A stretch of DNA of 64,000 nt from Gracilaria gracilis (lineage: Eukaryota; Rhodophyta; Florideophyceae; Gracilariales; Gracilariaceae): the NCBI GenBank assembly GCA_030374805.1, contig JARGSG010000225.1, positions 62,001 through 126,000 of the forward strand, given 5' to 3'. Below, in pieces: positions 53,105-63,956 of the stretch (its first letter is position 1; each line of letters opens with the position of its first letter). The notes under the pieces are model-generated. The model had not been told where the DNA came from. It searched no databases and was given only the letters and a program-made list of their open reading frames with translations. Both the position numbers and the translations under genes were made by a program.

Positions 53105-54301
53105 ATGACGATTGCTGTCGCGCCTGCGTTCGCGCAGCCGGCGCTTCTTCCGCGCCGCGCCTGCGTGCTGCTGCGCGCGTCGCAGCCGCCGCCGCCGCCG
53201 CGCCGCGCGTGGCGAGCGCCGCGCCGCGCGCGCGCGCCGCTTTGTTCGAGCGGCGCGCCGCCGTCGCCGCCGTCGCCGCCGTCGCCGCCGCCAGACGTGG
53301 ACGGCGCCGCCAACAAGGCGGCGTCCACCACGCCGCCGCCGCCATCATCGTCTGCGCCGGACGTGCGGCAGCTGCTGGGCATTCGCGGCGCCGACACCAC
53401 CACGTCCAAGTGGCGCATCCGACTGCAGCTCATGAAGCCCGTCACCTGGGTGCCGCTGCTGTGGGGCGTCACCTGCGGCGCCGCCGCCTCCGGCAACTAT
53501 ACGTGGACGCCGGAACACGTCGCGCAGGCCGCCGCCTGCATGGTGCTGGCGGGGCCGTTGTTGACCGGCTACACGCAGACGTTGAATGACTGGTGTGACC
53601 GCGACATCGATGCCATCAATGAGCCGCAGCGACCCATTCCGTCCGGCGCCATCTCGGAGAGCGAGGTCAAGACGCAGTTGCTTGCACTGTTATTCGCGGG
53701 CATTGCATTGAGCGTTGGTATCGATGTGTGGACACACCACGATTGGCCCGTCAATACCGTGCTCACGTTGTTTGGATCCTTTATTGCCTACATCTATTCG
53801 GAGCCTCCGCTCAAGCTCAAGCAGAATGGATGGCTGGGATGCTACGCATTGGGCGCCAGCTATATCAGCTTGCCGTGGTGGTGCGGCCATGCCGCTTTTG
53901 GTCAGCTGGATTGGAAGGTCATGGTGCTTACGTTGTTTTATTCCTTTGCTGGACTGGGCATTGCGATCGTCAACGACTTCAAGAGCGTCGAAGGTGATCG
54001 AGCCACTGGTATGCAGAGTCTGCCCGTCATGTTTGGCATTGACAAGGCCAAATGGATTTGCGCCGGTATGATTGATGTCTTCCAGTTGTTAGTGGCCGCC
54101 GTCATTTATTCTATTGGCGAACAAAAGTATGCAGCCGGTATTCTTGCATTGGTCATCCCGCAGATTGTGCTCCAGTTCCAGTACTTGTTGAAGGACCCGG
54201 TCAAGTATGACGTCAAGTATCAAGCTGCTGCGCAACCATTTCTGGTCATTGGCATCCTTGTCACCGCTCTTGCTGTCGGCCATCATGGACCGCTCATGTG
54301 A
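53105..54301 (+). CDS. chlG: Chlorophyll synthase (UbiA-type prenyltransferase), plastid-targeted
   Basis: It attaches the phytyl or geranylgeranyl tail to chlorophyllide a, the last step of chlorophyll synthesis, in plastid membranes. The ATG at 53105 (MTIAVAPAFAQPALLPRRA) opens 398 codons. The first 110 or so residues form an arginine/proline-rich transit peptide. The core follows as SKWRIRLQLMKPVTWVPLLW. The first prenyl-diphosphate site is NDWCDRDIDAINEPQRPIPS (about residue 161) and the second is NDFKSVEGDRATGMQSLPVM (about 290). Eight to nine membrane helices and a C-terminal AQPFLVIGILVTALAVGHHG complete the family's usual form. It has no intron. A polypyrimidine tract precedes the start directly, and the longer frame upstream simply reads through that tract. 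Confidence 0.95.
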   Translation: MTIAVAPAFAQPALLPRRACVLLRASQPPPPPRRAWRAPRRARAPLCSSGAPPSPPSPPSPPPDVDGAANKAASTTPPPPSSSAPDVRQLLGIRGADTTTSKWRIRLQLMKPVTWVPLLWGVTCGAAASGNYTWTPEHVAQAAACMVLAGPLLTGYTQTLNDWCDRDIDAINEPQRPIPSGAISESEVKTQLLALLFAGIALSVGIDVWTHHDWPVNTVLTLFGSFIAYIYSEPPLKLKQNGWLGCYALGASYISLPWWCGHAAFGQLDWKVMVLTLFYSFAGLGIAIVNDFKSVEGDRATGMQSLPVMFGIDKAKWICAGMIDVFQLLVAAVIYSIGEQKYAAGILALVIPQIVLQFQYLLKDPVKYDVKYQAAAQPFLVIGILVTALAVGHHGPLM

Positions 54302-55405
54302 ATGTACTCATCTGCCACATTCTTTCGTAACCACCATGTTGCGAGCCCCCTCAACATATATAACATATATACTTTTGTTCCTGTTGCTCCAAGTTCGCTC
54401 AAATCTGCTCACTGCACAAAGAAAGGTTCATACATCATACATGTTCACGGACTGCTATCGTTTGTGCCTGATAACAATGTAACTTCTGAACAGCGCGCTC
54501 TGCGCTTGTCTACCCACCGTGTACAGTCCCCAACAAATACATCAAGCTCACACATTAAGGCTAGCGTTCTACCCTTGTATGTGCGCGCCACAGCACCCCC
54601 ACAATAATCCTTGTTCGAGCACACAACTCTCCGTACCACATTTTCTGGAGCAGCGATACAGCCGCCTATCGCGTTCCAGAGTTGTGGCACAGACGAGACA
54701 TGGACAAAAGTAGGCAGCGACTCCCCACACCCGCTCAAAAGAGACAAACTGGGCGCCTTCACAGAGAGGGAGAAAACGTTTCGCCTCACAAAGCTAGAAG
54801 ACACACACTCTTCAGTCTTTTGAGTACGCCAGCTTCATGACAAAGTAGCTCAGCTTGTTTCCGTTCAAAGAAACGTTGTCGCTCCCAGGCCATGCACAGC
54901 TTTTTCGGGCCACTTTCTAATAATGTGCTTTCCCTTGGTGTCGGAACAAGAACTTTTGTCCGCAGTAAATTAGAAAGAAGAATAATGTGCTTTCTATGAA
55001 GATAGTAGGGTTGTTTAACAACTATGGACAAACATCTCGTCACCAAGATGGCATATCTACTGTACGTCGCGGACACAAGTACAGACTACGGAGTCCATGT
55101 TTGGAGTTCGCAGTCAGGCGCGTTCGTAAAAGGAATGTGTGTGAGAGAGAGAGAGGCGATCCAGGAAGAGGTCGTCCATTCTAAATCAGGTATGAAATAT
55201 GAATAGGCAATGTGACGTGTCGTGTACCAGTCTTGCTCAAGTGGAGAATAACCTAACATACGTACCATTTTCACGTGAAGCGTGATGCATCATCGTTAAT
55301 GCATCATGCACAAAAAGGGCGGAACAAGCAAAAAACGAATGAGGGTTACCTGTACATGAAGCAGTTATGCACCCCCCATTTGACTTACGATTTCCCAAAC
55401 AGATT
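54302..55405. other. Convergent intergenic region, no gene supported
   Basis: It lies between the 3' ends of chlorophyll synthase and the K+ channel. A short GA run lies near 55140-55152. No domain or RNA gene is recognised. Confidence 0.4.
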
Positions 55406-58400
55406 CTACCACTCTTCTGGCAGCTGAACATTCGGCGACACCAGAACGTATACCGCATCCCGGTCCGAAACTAACGTAAACGCTTCCGGATTGGTATACA
55501 CATAGGGTAGTACGTTGTCCCCACCGGGCAGTTCTCTGTACGTTGTAGTTCGTCTTGATGAAGGGCACGTGTACTTGTGGTGAACCTCATTTTGATAGCC
55601 TCCAGTACTCCACCCAGACGATGCACCCTGTCCAGATACAACGCTTTCCGCCATTCTGTACAACTCGGGCGGAATGTGTACAGCATCCTCCATATCCCGA
55701 CCATCACCACTTCCGGCATCAGAATTGCCGGACAATGAACCAGCCACATATATGTTCTGCGTCCCTGTAGCCCCATATCCACCATTGCTCGGTCCGGCAC
55801 GACTGCCCAACAGCCCTCTTCGTTCGTTATTACCATTCTTCTCTTCCTCGTCCTCCGATGGCGGCACGTCATCAGTGAGATCGGGAATCTGCGTGCGTGA
55901 ATCCCTTCCGCGCGCTGTGAAATCCCTATCGAGTGAGTCATTCGAACCCTCTTCAATGTTTGGCCCGGAAAAGCTTCCAAATGATGGGGTTCTGCTGCTG
56001 TACAACGAAGTTGAGCTGCACTCCGTGCCACCCACAACCTGTACACGGACATTTGCATTTCCAGAGCGATACAATCCCAATGCTATCGCACCGTATCCGA
56101 TTAGGACTTCAAATACTTCCCGGTATGTCCGTTGCCCGTCCCCAATCCACTTGGCAGGGATGCTTACGGTTCGAATCCAACTTCGTCTTGGTCTTGTATG
56201 CTTTCCGATTGTCGCCCCAAAAATCTTTCTCACGACCGCTATGAGGCCGGGCATCGCGAATTCTCGGATAAGCAACGACATGTACGTTGATGAGATTACC
56301 ATCTCCCCAGAAGCGTATCTTTGCTTCTCAAACGATTCATCTCGGAAACCGTGCCGTAATCCATTCATAGCCCGCCTCTTGCCGTTTTCATCCCGCAGTG
56401 TGTCGGTGCTTCCAAATCCATTATTCGCAGATGGGCCCAGGAGAATTCTGAACGCTGAGTCCCCCGCCAGCGAAGGGTTTTGCATCAGTGCACCGTCATC
56501 CCCATCTCGAACTCGTTGCAAAGCTGCAAATGAAGTTGTGGACGGTTCTCGAGCACCAAAACTATTCTGCGACAAGCCTTGGGCAAAATTTCTATAGCCC
56601 GCGACTCCTGCTGCAAAGTGTCTATCCCCCATAAATGAGACAGATCGAGATACACGTCCGCCAGCAGTTATAGCGCCATAACTGAGTGTTCGACTTGGAA
56701 ACCGCTGCCTCGAGTTCCGCGCATTTTTGAAGTTTCCACCGAACCTTCCCAGTCGGTTCTTCGCCGAGTGCCTTCGGCGACCTTTTTCCGCATTTGACGT
56801 TGTTACGGCGAGCTCCATGTTTTCTTCAGGTACTCTTCCCAAAACAGCTCCACGACGTCTTGGATGTGCCGGCGCCCTTAGAAGCTGCATAGACTCCTCA
56901 GCATCCAGCATTGTGCATACAAAGGTCTCCGAGTCTTCTCCCAGAAGATAATCCAGAGTCATGACTGTGAAGATGGCCTTTGCGTCCATGTGGTCTATAT
57001 CGTTTACATCCTCACATGCCAGAATGACCACTGCTTTAGCCTTCTCAAATTGAGCTCGCCGCAACGTCTTCACACTGAGAGAATTTCCTTGGATTACTAC
57101 CAACGATGGCTGATGCGGTTCCCCTTCCGCTGAGGACCTTTGGTTCCTCTCCGTCGGAGATCGACGCCTGTCAGGTTCTCGGATACCGCCATTGGACGCA
57201 TAAACTTCCAAGTCCGCTTCTTCTTCCTCAGAAAGGCGGGAGCAAATGGCGACCACGGGGGCTTTGCCCCTTGAAAAGCTCCTCTCGACATTAACCTGCT
57301 GCAAGAAGTAACCCAGGTTTTGAAGAGCCATGCGCCCGATCGTACACACCACAACATGACCGGTAAGCCTCATAGGCAGCTCTTGATCCCCGTGAAACAT
57401 GATCACTGATTCCTCATTGACAGCTTTCGCTGGTTGGCTTCGTGGTTTCGTGACTTGGGCCTTTCTAGATTTGCGAGGGACCCCGTGACCTTGATTCTCG
57501 AAGGAAACATGGTGTCTTTTTTGACGAGAGGATGTTTTTCTTATCTCTTTCTCCTCAACAGCAAGACCGCGACCATCACTCGAAGAACCTGATACCGCAG
57601 GAATGGGCTGAGTATTCGAACTGCTTCGCGCGGCGGTACTGAGATCGGCCAATCTCTTCGTTCTGTGATCTCTAGACGAGCCAGCAATCTCAGATGATGA
57701 TGAAACCACCCGAGGTTTGGAGCTTTCCTTTGCTCTCTCGTCCTGTGCAGCATCTGAATCTTCTCGTTTCTCTCCTTCAGGTCGTAAGGTTCTATGTTGT
57801 TCGGATTCACTAGGGCTGTCATCAGAATTAAACTGTCCGCCAGACATGGAGGACAAATGCTGTGTAGATCCAGTTCTCGTGATCACGAGGGGCAGTTTGT
57901 CCTGGCTCTTCATCTGTTCCGGTATGGAACTACTGGGAGCAGTTCCTCTGCCTGGTGGAATAGGGTTAATCAGGACCGGGATTGGATCTAATACACGATG
58001 AGTTTCGGAGTTTGTCATCCGGCCTGGTGTTGTCGACGGTCCACGAGAGCTCGTGCGAGCCTCAACCGGTACAACAGTTCCAGAGGGCGACATACGAAGA
58101 AATGCCCCATGTGATCGTGAGTTGGGTGGCACAAACCCTTCAGGCGCTTCTTCTCTTCCGAAACTAAGAGTTTCCCCCTCTCCAGACTGAGTAGACGAAA
58201 AGTCTTGTGTCCCTGGCCCGTCTTCGTTTTCTGAATCATCGACGTATTGGTATTCAACAGTGAGATCCCCAGTAAGGATGGCCCCCGCCCGTTCACATCT
58301 ATTGTTCCTTGGGGTTCTATCCTCGCTGTCCATAAATGGAACGTCAGTGCTCCCTGAACCGGAGTCCGAGAACCTTTCTGTAACGCAGTTGGCAATTGCA

Positions 58401-60319
58401 GCCATGACGGTATCCAGATACTCTGTCGAGTGAAAGGTAATTATTAAAGCGATAGAGTTAAGGTTAATATTCGTGTCCGGTGTTACTGCTCTCCATTTCT
58501 TGTCCATAAACCGTTTCGTTGCAACTGGAATAACACCATAATCATACATGATAACAGCGATATCTGCGAATTTCCTGTTCGTCAGCTGCATGGGTAATTT
58601 GACATATTCGAAGCGACATTCGGTACCAAGCTTGTACTCCCAAGCCCACATCGGGTCCTCGTCTTTCAGCATTGGAGTGACGCGAAGAATCAAGTTTGCC
58701 AACAGAGTAGATATGCCGTTGCAGAAGACATTCTTCGCCAAGAGCGACATCTCGATTTCTTGCATACAGAGAGCCTCAGACTTCAAATCTGATGAGCCGT
58801 CATACGACGTGACAAGCAGTCCATCATCGTCATCACCTTCGTCCTCAAAGTCACCCATATGAGGATTGAGTTCGTCAGCAAGAGAAGACAAGCCTGCCAT
58901 ATCTGACGAAGATGGGTCCATCATCTGGGAACGCAGGTTCATTCCGGATGCTCTTCGAGACGTCACTTCTTCCGCGTCGTCTTTTTCATCGACTTGCTCA
59001 AGAGCAAACGTGATTTGCAACATAGAATCACGAAGAGCACACATGGAGTATATAGGGAGATTGGGCGTGTAGGACCGAATAGTAAGAATTCGCTTAAGAG
59101 TTTCGGAGTCTTCCGCATAAGGGTCTGGGTTATGCTGATTGTTGAGTATGAATACAGCCTTTGATGTCTCCACCTGTGCGCGAATGAGGTCGTCACGTGT
59201 GACGCATGAGCCCTCGAGATACGTGACGTTATCACGATATTGAATGTTGGAAGTAAAGAAGTTGATCCATACGGTTTCGGACCAGTTCGGCTGATCGCAT
59301 ATGATAACGAGCTTCGTCTTGGCATTTCTGTCATCGCCATAAAACTCGAGCACAAAGGCCTTGAGGTACTCCCATTTCACGTTTCCGCATATGACGCAAT
59401 GATCGGTGCCCTCAGCCTTGACAAACGAGCCCAGTCCACGGCGCAACCCCGAGACAACATCGACAACTTGGCCAATTTTACGAGAAACTAGGTAGGCGCC
59501 AAACACAATGATGAAGATGATCCACAGTCGGCCCAGCAATGTGAATGGAACAAAGTCGCCATAGCCCACTGTGAATATAGTAACAACAGTAAAGTAAAAC
59601 GAGTTGGCAAGTGTGAGGTCAAAGGTGGTGCCAATCAAAGTCTCCCAAGGCTCGCCCAGCTGCTCGAAGAGCTGCAGACCTGACGCAAACACGTAGATGA
59701 ATACAATGAACTCGAGGGCCAAGCGCGTCAGTTGGCGATGAAATGGTGAACTCTTAACCATGAAGTAAATCTCTAGCGTAGGTTCTATCTGAAAGTAGCG
59801 CGAAAGTATGACGTAGGCCTGAAGAAAAGAAAAGTTAAGCCAATGGGTTCGCTTTGCCATGAGCAGAGAAGCCAGACTGAAGACGTCCATAATGGCTTCA
59901 AAGCCGAGCACGAAGGAAAGCGGGCGCGTGGCGTACACAAGCTTGCAGAAAATGTTGAAGTAGAGGACGACGGCGACGCATTTCTGGCAGATGAGGAGCG
60001 AGGGACTGATGTAACCAGCATAGGTTGAGTACACATACATGATGCAGATGATAGTGGAAACGAACATTCGCAAGAGGCCAAAGGCGAAGCCCTTGCTGAT
60101 GCGGCTGAGGAAGGTGCCCTCGACCTTGTTCGTGAACCACGAGCGCTCGACGCGGCTGTTGAAGCTGTCAAAGACATAGCCAAGAATTGGTTGAAGGTAC
60201 ATGGGGATAGCATACGAATACGAGAAGGCGGCGGCCAGCACGAAGAAGGCAAAGTAAAAGTAGCAACCGAACAGCAGCAGGTGGGCGACTTGGGACCAAG
60301 GGGGTGGAGAAAAAGTCAT
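55406..60319 (-). CDS. Slo/BK-type potassium channel with tandem RCK domains, 1,637 residues
   Basis: A tetrameric K+ channel gated by cytosolic ligands. The ATG at 60319 starts MTFSPPPWSQVAHLLLFGCY. About six to seven membrane segments precede a pore with selectivity filter TVGYGDFVP (about residues 249-257) and the S6 segment LWIIFIIVFGAYLVSRKIGQ. RCK1 begins DHCVICGNVKWEYLKAFVLE (about 306) and ends near CNGISTLLANLILRVTP. RCK2 begins GHVVVCTIGRMALQNLGYFL (about 985) and closes with TYREVFEVLIGYGAIALGLY and YTNPEAFTLVSDRDAVYVLV, as in Slo channels. Long serine-rich disordered inserts lie between and within the RCK domains. The S4-like segment (FLQAYVILSRYFQIEPTLEI) has a single arginine. 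No intron is visible. The 5' leader is rich in CGA/CGG triplets. Confidence 0.9.
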   Translation of the reverse strand: MTFSPPPWSQVAHLLLFGCYFYFAFFVLAAAFSYSYAIPMYLQPILGYVFDSFNSRVERSWFTNKVEGTFLSRISKGFAFGLLRMFVSTIICIMYVYSTYAGYISPSLLICQKCVAVVLYFNIFCKLVYATRPLSFVLGFEAIMDVFSLASLLMAKRTHWLNFSFLQAYVILSRYFQIEPTLEIYFMVKSSPFHRQLTRLALEFIVFIYVFASGLQLFEQLGEPWETLIGTTFDLTLANSFYFTVVTIFTVGYGDFVPFTLLGRLWIIFIIVFGAYLVSRKIGQVVDVVSGLRRGLGSFVKAEGTDHCVICGNVKWEYLKAFVLEFYGDDRNAKTKLVIICDQPNWSETVWINFFTSNIQYRDNVTYLEGSCVTRDDLIRAQVETSKAVFILNNQHNPDPYAEDSETLKRILTIRSYTPNLPIYSMCALRDSMLQITFALEQVDEKDDAEEVTSRRASGMNLRSQMMDPSSSDMAGLSSLADELNPHMGDFEDEGDDDDGLLVTSYDGSSDLKSEALCMQEIEMSLLAKNVFCNGISTLLANLILRVTPMLKDEDPMWAWEYKLGTECRFEYVKLPMQLTNRKFADIAVIMYDYGVIPVATKRFMDKKWRAVTPDTNINLNSIALIITFHSTEYLDTVMAAIANCVTERFSDSGSGSTDVPFMDSEDRTPRNNRCERAGAILTGDLTVEYQYVDDSENEDGPGTQDFSSTQSGEGETLSFGREEAPEGFVPPNSRSHGAFLRMSPSGTVVPVEARTSSRGPSTTPGRMTNSETHRVLDPIPVLINPIPPGRGTAPSSSIPEQMKSQDKLPLVITRTGSTQHLSSMSGGQFNSDDSPSESEQHRTLRPEGEKREDSDAAQDERAKESSKPRVVSSSSEIAGSSRDHRTKRLADLSTAARSSSNTQPIPAVSGSSSDGRGLAVEEKEIRKTSSRQKRHHVSFENQGHGVPRKSRKAQVTKPRSQPAKAVNEESVIMFHGDQELPMRLTGHVVVCTIGRMALQNLGYFLQQVNVERSFSRGKAPVVAICSRLSEEEEADLEVYASNGGIREPDRRRSPTERNQRSSAEGEPHQPSLVVIQGNSLSVKTLRRAQFEKAKAVVILACEDVNDIDHMDAKAIFTVMTLDYLLGEDSETFVCTMLDAEESMQLLRAPAHPRRRGAVLGRVPEENMELAVTTSNAEKGRRRHSAKNRLGRFGGNFKNARNSRQRFPSRTLSYGAITAGGRVSRSVSFMGDRHFAAGVAGYRNFAQGLSQNSFGAREPSTTSFAALQRVRDGDDGALMQNPSLAGDSAFRILLGPSANNGFGSTDTLRDENGKRRAMNGLRHGFRDESFEKQRYASGEMVISSTYMSLLIREFAMPGLIAVVRKIFGATIGKHTRPRRSWIRTVSIPAKWIGDGQRTYREVFEVLIGYGAIALGLYRSGNANVRVQVVGGTECSSTSLYSSRTPSFGSFSGPNIEEGSNDSLDRDFTARGRDSRTQIPDLTDDVPPSEDEEEKNGNNERRGLLGSRAGPSNGGYGATGTQNIYVAGSLSGNSDAGSGDGRDMEDAVHIPPELYRMAESVVSGQGASSGWSTGGYQNEVHHKYTCPSSRRTTTYRELPGGDNVLPYVYTNPEAFTLVSDRDAVYVLVSPNVQLPEEW

Positions 60320-60773
60320 ATGGACAGGTAAAGTTAATTGCGACAGCTCAAGGCAGCGTCGGTAACGACGACGACGACGGCGACGGCGACGACGACGACG
60401 GCGACGACGACGACGAGGACAAGCGATCGGCAGTGCACGCAGCGGGCGGCAGCAGCAGCAGGCGGCACCAAGCAACGGCGCGCGGCTCAACGACGGCGGC
60501 GGCGGGCACAGACGAAGCGCAGCAGAGGCGCACAGCGAAGGCAGCAGCCTCGCGCGTGCGCGCGCACAACGGGCGCGCGGCGCTGCGCACGGACGCGGTG
60601 GCGGTCGTGTTACTTTTCCAAACAGTCCCAAACGCGAGCGCGCAGCGCGTGCGGGTGCGCAGCGCGTGCGAGTGCGCAGCGCGTGCTCGCGAGCACATCA
60701 CGCGCCGCGCACGCTTTCTTTTCGGGCGCAGCCCCAAACAAAAGGCGCCGCCGCGTCTTTTCTCTTCACTCGG
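60320..60773. other. GC-rich spacer with CGACGA triplet array
   Basis: The stretch between the K+ channel start and the ALG11 stop has a CGA-type triplet array (60362-60420) and alternating GC-rich sequence. No gene is supported; the long arginine-rich frames are shadows. Confidence 0.5.
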
Positions 60774-62162
60774 TCAGATGCGCAAGTTCTCGTCCACCAC
60801 CTGGCTGAAGCGGTTGCAGAACACGTCGTCCGCAAAGCGCGCGCAGCCGCTGCGCCCCTCGTCGCGCAGCCGCGTCGCCGTGGCGTCGTCGCGCATCAGC
60901 GCGGCCACTGCGTCGGCGTACTCCTCGCCCGAGCTCACCAGCAGCCCGTTGCTTCCGTCGCGCACGATGTCGCTCTCCACGCCGCCGCTGCGGTGCGCCA
61001 CCACCACCAGCCCGTGCGCCTGCAGCTCCACCACCGAGATGCCAAAGTGCTCGTCGCGCATCGTGTGAACGCCCACCCAACCCCGCTTCAGCGTGCTCTG
61101 CACCTCCTCGCTGCGCGCGTTCACTCGCACCGTCACCGCCAACCCTTCTTCCTCCGCGCTTTGGCGCAGCCTTGCGGCGCGTTGCCGATCCCGCTCGTTG
61201 CGCGCGCCTCCGATCATCACCAGTCTGCACTTCACGTCCGCGTGCTTGTCGCGCAACACGCGCATCATCTGCAACTGCAGCTCATGGTTCTTCTCGGCGC
61301 GAAACTGGCCTAGAGACACAATCAACCCGTGCTCGCGTTCCACATCATCCAGCTGCATATCCAACTTGCACGGCGGGAAGATGCGGTGGATTCGCCCATT
61401 CCAAAGTGCGCGCAAGTGCGAAGCGGTCCAGCTCGAATTCGCCACTTTGATGTCCACAAATCGCGCTGTCAAGCCGTACAGCATGGCGAACAGCTTGTAG
61501 TACCCCACCTTCACAACCGTCTTCACGCGCGAAGAAGCAATGCTGGCGTCGTTATTAAACTGCTTCTTTCTTGAGCGTACCAAACACAGCATGTCGGTTG
61601 AGATGGTAGGGTAATGTACGTATGCCATCGTCTCAGCGCCCAGCAGCTTGGGCACAATCAACGCGAAGCTCTGATTGGCGGTGTCCACAACAAGTTCAAC
61701 CGGCTGTTTCGCATAAGCCTTGGCACCCATACGCAAAGCGCCCAAAGCCTGGAGCAACAACGTGAAGCGGGGATATCTAAAGCCATCAACTAGAGGAGCA
61801 AGCTCCGATATATCAACCGGTTCGAAATCAATCTCAGACAGGTCCAGTCCAAACTGCGAACCAACTCGCTGGCGAGACTCTGCCACGGCGTTTGAAACGC
61901 TTACGCCCGCGCTCTTCCATGCCGAGTATATCACGATGTGACTGTGCGGCCACAACTTCTTCAGTGCGAGTACTGCGCACCAGAGAACGCGTTCACCGCC
62001 ACCACCGTCAAGACTGTGCGGGTGCAGAAATCCAATCGACCGCGATCGGTGTCGAAGCTTGATGAGATCCTTGCGCTTTCGACGCAGGTTCTTGCGAAAT
62101 CCCAGAAGCGCCAACAGCACCAAAAGCACCGCATAGGTAACTAACGCATAGTGAGAAACCAT
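60774..62162 (-). CDS. ALG11: GDP-Man:Man3GlcNAc2-PP-dolichol alpha-1,2-mannosyltransferase
   Basis: It adds the fourth and fifth mannoses to the dolichol-linked N-glycan precursor on the cytosolic face of the ER. The ATG at 62162 opens 462 codons. One N-terminal membrane anchor (MVSHYALVTYAVLLVLLALL) precedes GT4-family domains. The ALG11 signature IGFLHPHSLDGGGGERVLWC lies near residues 43-62. TMAYVHYPTISTDMLCLVRS and HRIFPPCKLDMQLDD follow, and the E-x7-E nucleotide-sugar site is EHFGISVVE (about 370). Length and order fit ALG11 of other eukaryotes. The longer open frame upstream of 62162 begins without ATG and is probably leader sequence. No introns are seen. Confidence 0.92.
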   Translation of the reverse strand: MVSHYALVTYAVLLVLLALLGFRKNLRRKRKDLIKLRHRSRSIGFLHPHSLDGGGGERVLWCAVLALKKLWPHSHIVIYSAWKSAGVSVSNAVAESRQRVGSQFGLDLSEIDFEPVDISELAPLVDGFRYPRFTLLLQALGALRMGAKAYAKQPVELVVDTANQSFALIVPKLLGAETMAYVHYPTISTDMLCLVRSRKKQFNNDASIASSRVKTVVKVGYYKLFAMLYGLTARFVDIKVANSSWTASHLRALWNGRIHRIFPPCKLDMQLDDVEREHGLIVSLGQFRAEKNHELQLQMMRVLRDKHADVKCRLVMIGGARNERDRQRAARLRQSAEEEGLAVTVRVNARSEEVQSTLKRGWVGVHTMRDEHFGISVVELQAHGLVVVAHRSGGVESDIVRDGSNGLLVSSGEEYADAVAALMRDDATATRLRDEGRSGCARFADDVFCNRFSQVVDENLRI

Positions 62163-62669
62163 CTTGTGAAGCTTGTCGCCGAGAGAACACCAATCGTTAA
62201 CAAGCAAGAAGACTTTGGTGCCAAAACACAACAAAGCGGGTCTGTACGCAGTCAGCAACTCCAAGCTCGAGCGCGCTCAAGAAAGAAAGAGACAGGCCGG
62301 GGAAGAAGGTGCTGCGCGACAAAATGTGGCGAGAACGACGGGAGCCGAAGAGAGGGGTGGGAGCTAGCACGGGCGACGATCAGTCTGACACTCCGCCAGC
62401 GCAGCGTGTCTTAAAAGTCTGTGTAGCACACGGCGAACTGCCGCAGCCAGCTGTGGGGCGACAGTGAGCTTTCATTTACGCATTTAGTGCGCCTCGTTGT
62501 GTCCGCCGCCTCGCAGTCGCTTCCCGTTCGAGGAGCAGCAATTCTTCCTGCAAACTACCGAGCCATACGCTTGGCCGCTCGCTCAGAGAGCCCAGCAAAG
62601 CAAACCTGCTGGCGTCCATTCAAGTCAAAACGCACAGCACGATTGATAGTCAAAAAAAAAAAGCTTTGT
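62163..62669. other. Spacer between ALG11 start and RPT5 stop
   Basis: About 500 bp holds the ALG11 promoter/leader and the RPT5 3' region, with an A-run at 62653. No gene is seen. Confidence 0.4.
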
Positions 62670-63956
62670 TTACGAATAGTAATGCAACGAGCCCTTCTTC
62701 TTCGCCTGCACAGCCAATACACCTTCCACAAAGTCCTCATGAACAATCTCACCCCGATCATTTCTCAAAGCCAACATACCCGCCTCAACTGTCACCGCCT
62801 TCAACTGCGCAGAGTTAAATTGCTGACATTGCGCAGCAATCTCTCTGAAGTTGACATCCTTGTTCACATTCATCTTTCGAGAATGAATCTGCAGGATAAT
62901 CGTTCGCGCACTTTCGTCCGGTAACACAAACTCAATCTTTCTGTCAATTCGACCGGACCTCAGCAACGCCGGATCCAGAATATCCACGCGATTAGTGGCA
63001 GCAACCACCTTGATATTGTCATCGGAAGAAAAGCCGTCAAGTTGATTGAGCAACTCAAGCATAGTTCTCTGCACCTCTCGATCGCCACTCAGCTCGGAAT
63101 CAAATCGCTTGGTACCAATGGCATCCAATTCATCAATAAAGATAATGGTTGGACCCTTTTCCTTCGCCAGCGCAAAAGCATCACGCACGAGTTTTGCACC
63201 ATCGCCAATGAACATCTGCACAAGTTGTGGACCCGCAAGTTTCAAGAACGTAGCGTTTGTCTGCGCAGCACACGCTCGAGCTAAAAGCGTCTTTCCAACA
63301 CCGGGGGGGCCATACATAAGCACGCCCTTCGGCGGTCGAATTCCCACGGCATCGAAACGCTCCTTTTGAGTTAATGGTAGTACAACGGCTTCTACAAGCT
63401 CTTGGATCTGCTTGTCAAGTCCACCGACGTCTGCGTACGACTCTGTGGGCTTTTCGTCAACCTCCATGGCCTTGACTCGCGAGTCGTACTCTGCAGGCAG
63501 TTTTTCCAGAATAAGATAGGAATCTTTGTTGACGCCAACCAGATCGCCCGGCTTGAGCTCTTCCGCGGGAACAAGTCCAATGACAGGCAGGAATATAGTC
63601 TGTCTAGTCGAAGTCTTGAGCACAACAGCCTTGCCCTTACGCTGCGAGTCAAGATCGACGTTAGCGCCATCCTCCTCATCCTCCTCCTCGATATCAAGAA
63701 TCTCGACGATATTTCCGACCAGATACGGAAGCTGCTTGTTGAGCTTGACTTTGTCTGCGTTGAGACGGATCTTCTCCGTGGTGTGGTTCTTCTCGTGTGT
63801 GAGACGCTGACTCTCGCTACGAAGCACCTTCACCTCAGCCTCCAACAAGCGCACGCGCGTGAGTAACTCGTCGACGGGCGCGTGGAGGATTTCTTGGTCC
63901 AGCGAGTCATCTTGCATGAGCTCGCCGGCGATATCGCCGAGCGCAGCAGCGGCCAT
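62670..63956 (-). CDS. RPT5: 26S proteasome regulatory ATPase subunit RPT5 (PSMC3)
   Basis: One of the six AAA+ ATPases of the 19S base that unfold substrates and open the 20S gate. The ATG at 63956 ([20 protein letters not shown]) opens 428 codons. An N-terminal coiled coil ([20 protein letters not shown]) is followed by an OB domain ([36 protein letters not shown]). The AAA core has Walker A GPPGVGKT (about 215), Walker [12 protein letters not shown] (about 269) and [11 protein letters not shown]. The C-terminus SLHYYS is the HbYX-type tail that docks in the alpha ring and is typical of RPT5 among the RPT subunits. The few residues before this ATG in the open frame are not conserved. No introns are seen. 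Confidence 0.95.
   Translation of the reverse strand: MAAAALGDIAGELMQDDSLDQEILHAPVDELLTRVRLLEAEVKVLRSESQRLTHEKNHTTEKIRLNADKVKLNKQLPYLVGNIVEILDIEEEDEEDGANVDLDSQRKGKAVVLKTSTRQTIFLPVIGLVPAEELKPGDLVGVNKDSYLILEKLPAEYDSRVKAMEVDEKPTESYADVGGLDKQIQELVEAVVLPLTQKERFDAVGIRPPKGVLMYGPPGVGKTLLARACAAQTNATFLKLAGPQLVQMFIGDGAKLVRDAFALAKEKGPTIIFIDELDAIGTKRFDSELSGDREVQRTMLELLNQLDGFSSDDNIKVVAATNRVDILDPALLRSGRIDRKIEFVLPDESARTIILQIHSRKMNVNKDVNFREIAAQCQQFNSAQLKAVTVEAGMLALRNDRGEIVHEDFVEGVLAVQAKKKGSLHYYS

Noticed and set aside
56160-56185. GGTTCGAATCC-like word resembling a tRNA T-arm
   Set aside because: It lies inside the K+ channel coding frame and has no D-arm, anticodon arm or acceptor pairing around it.
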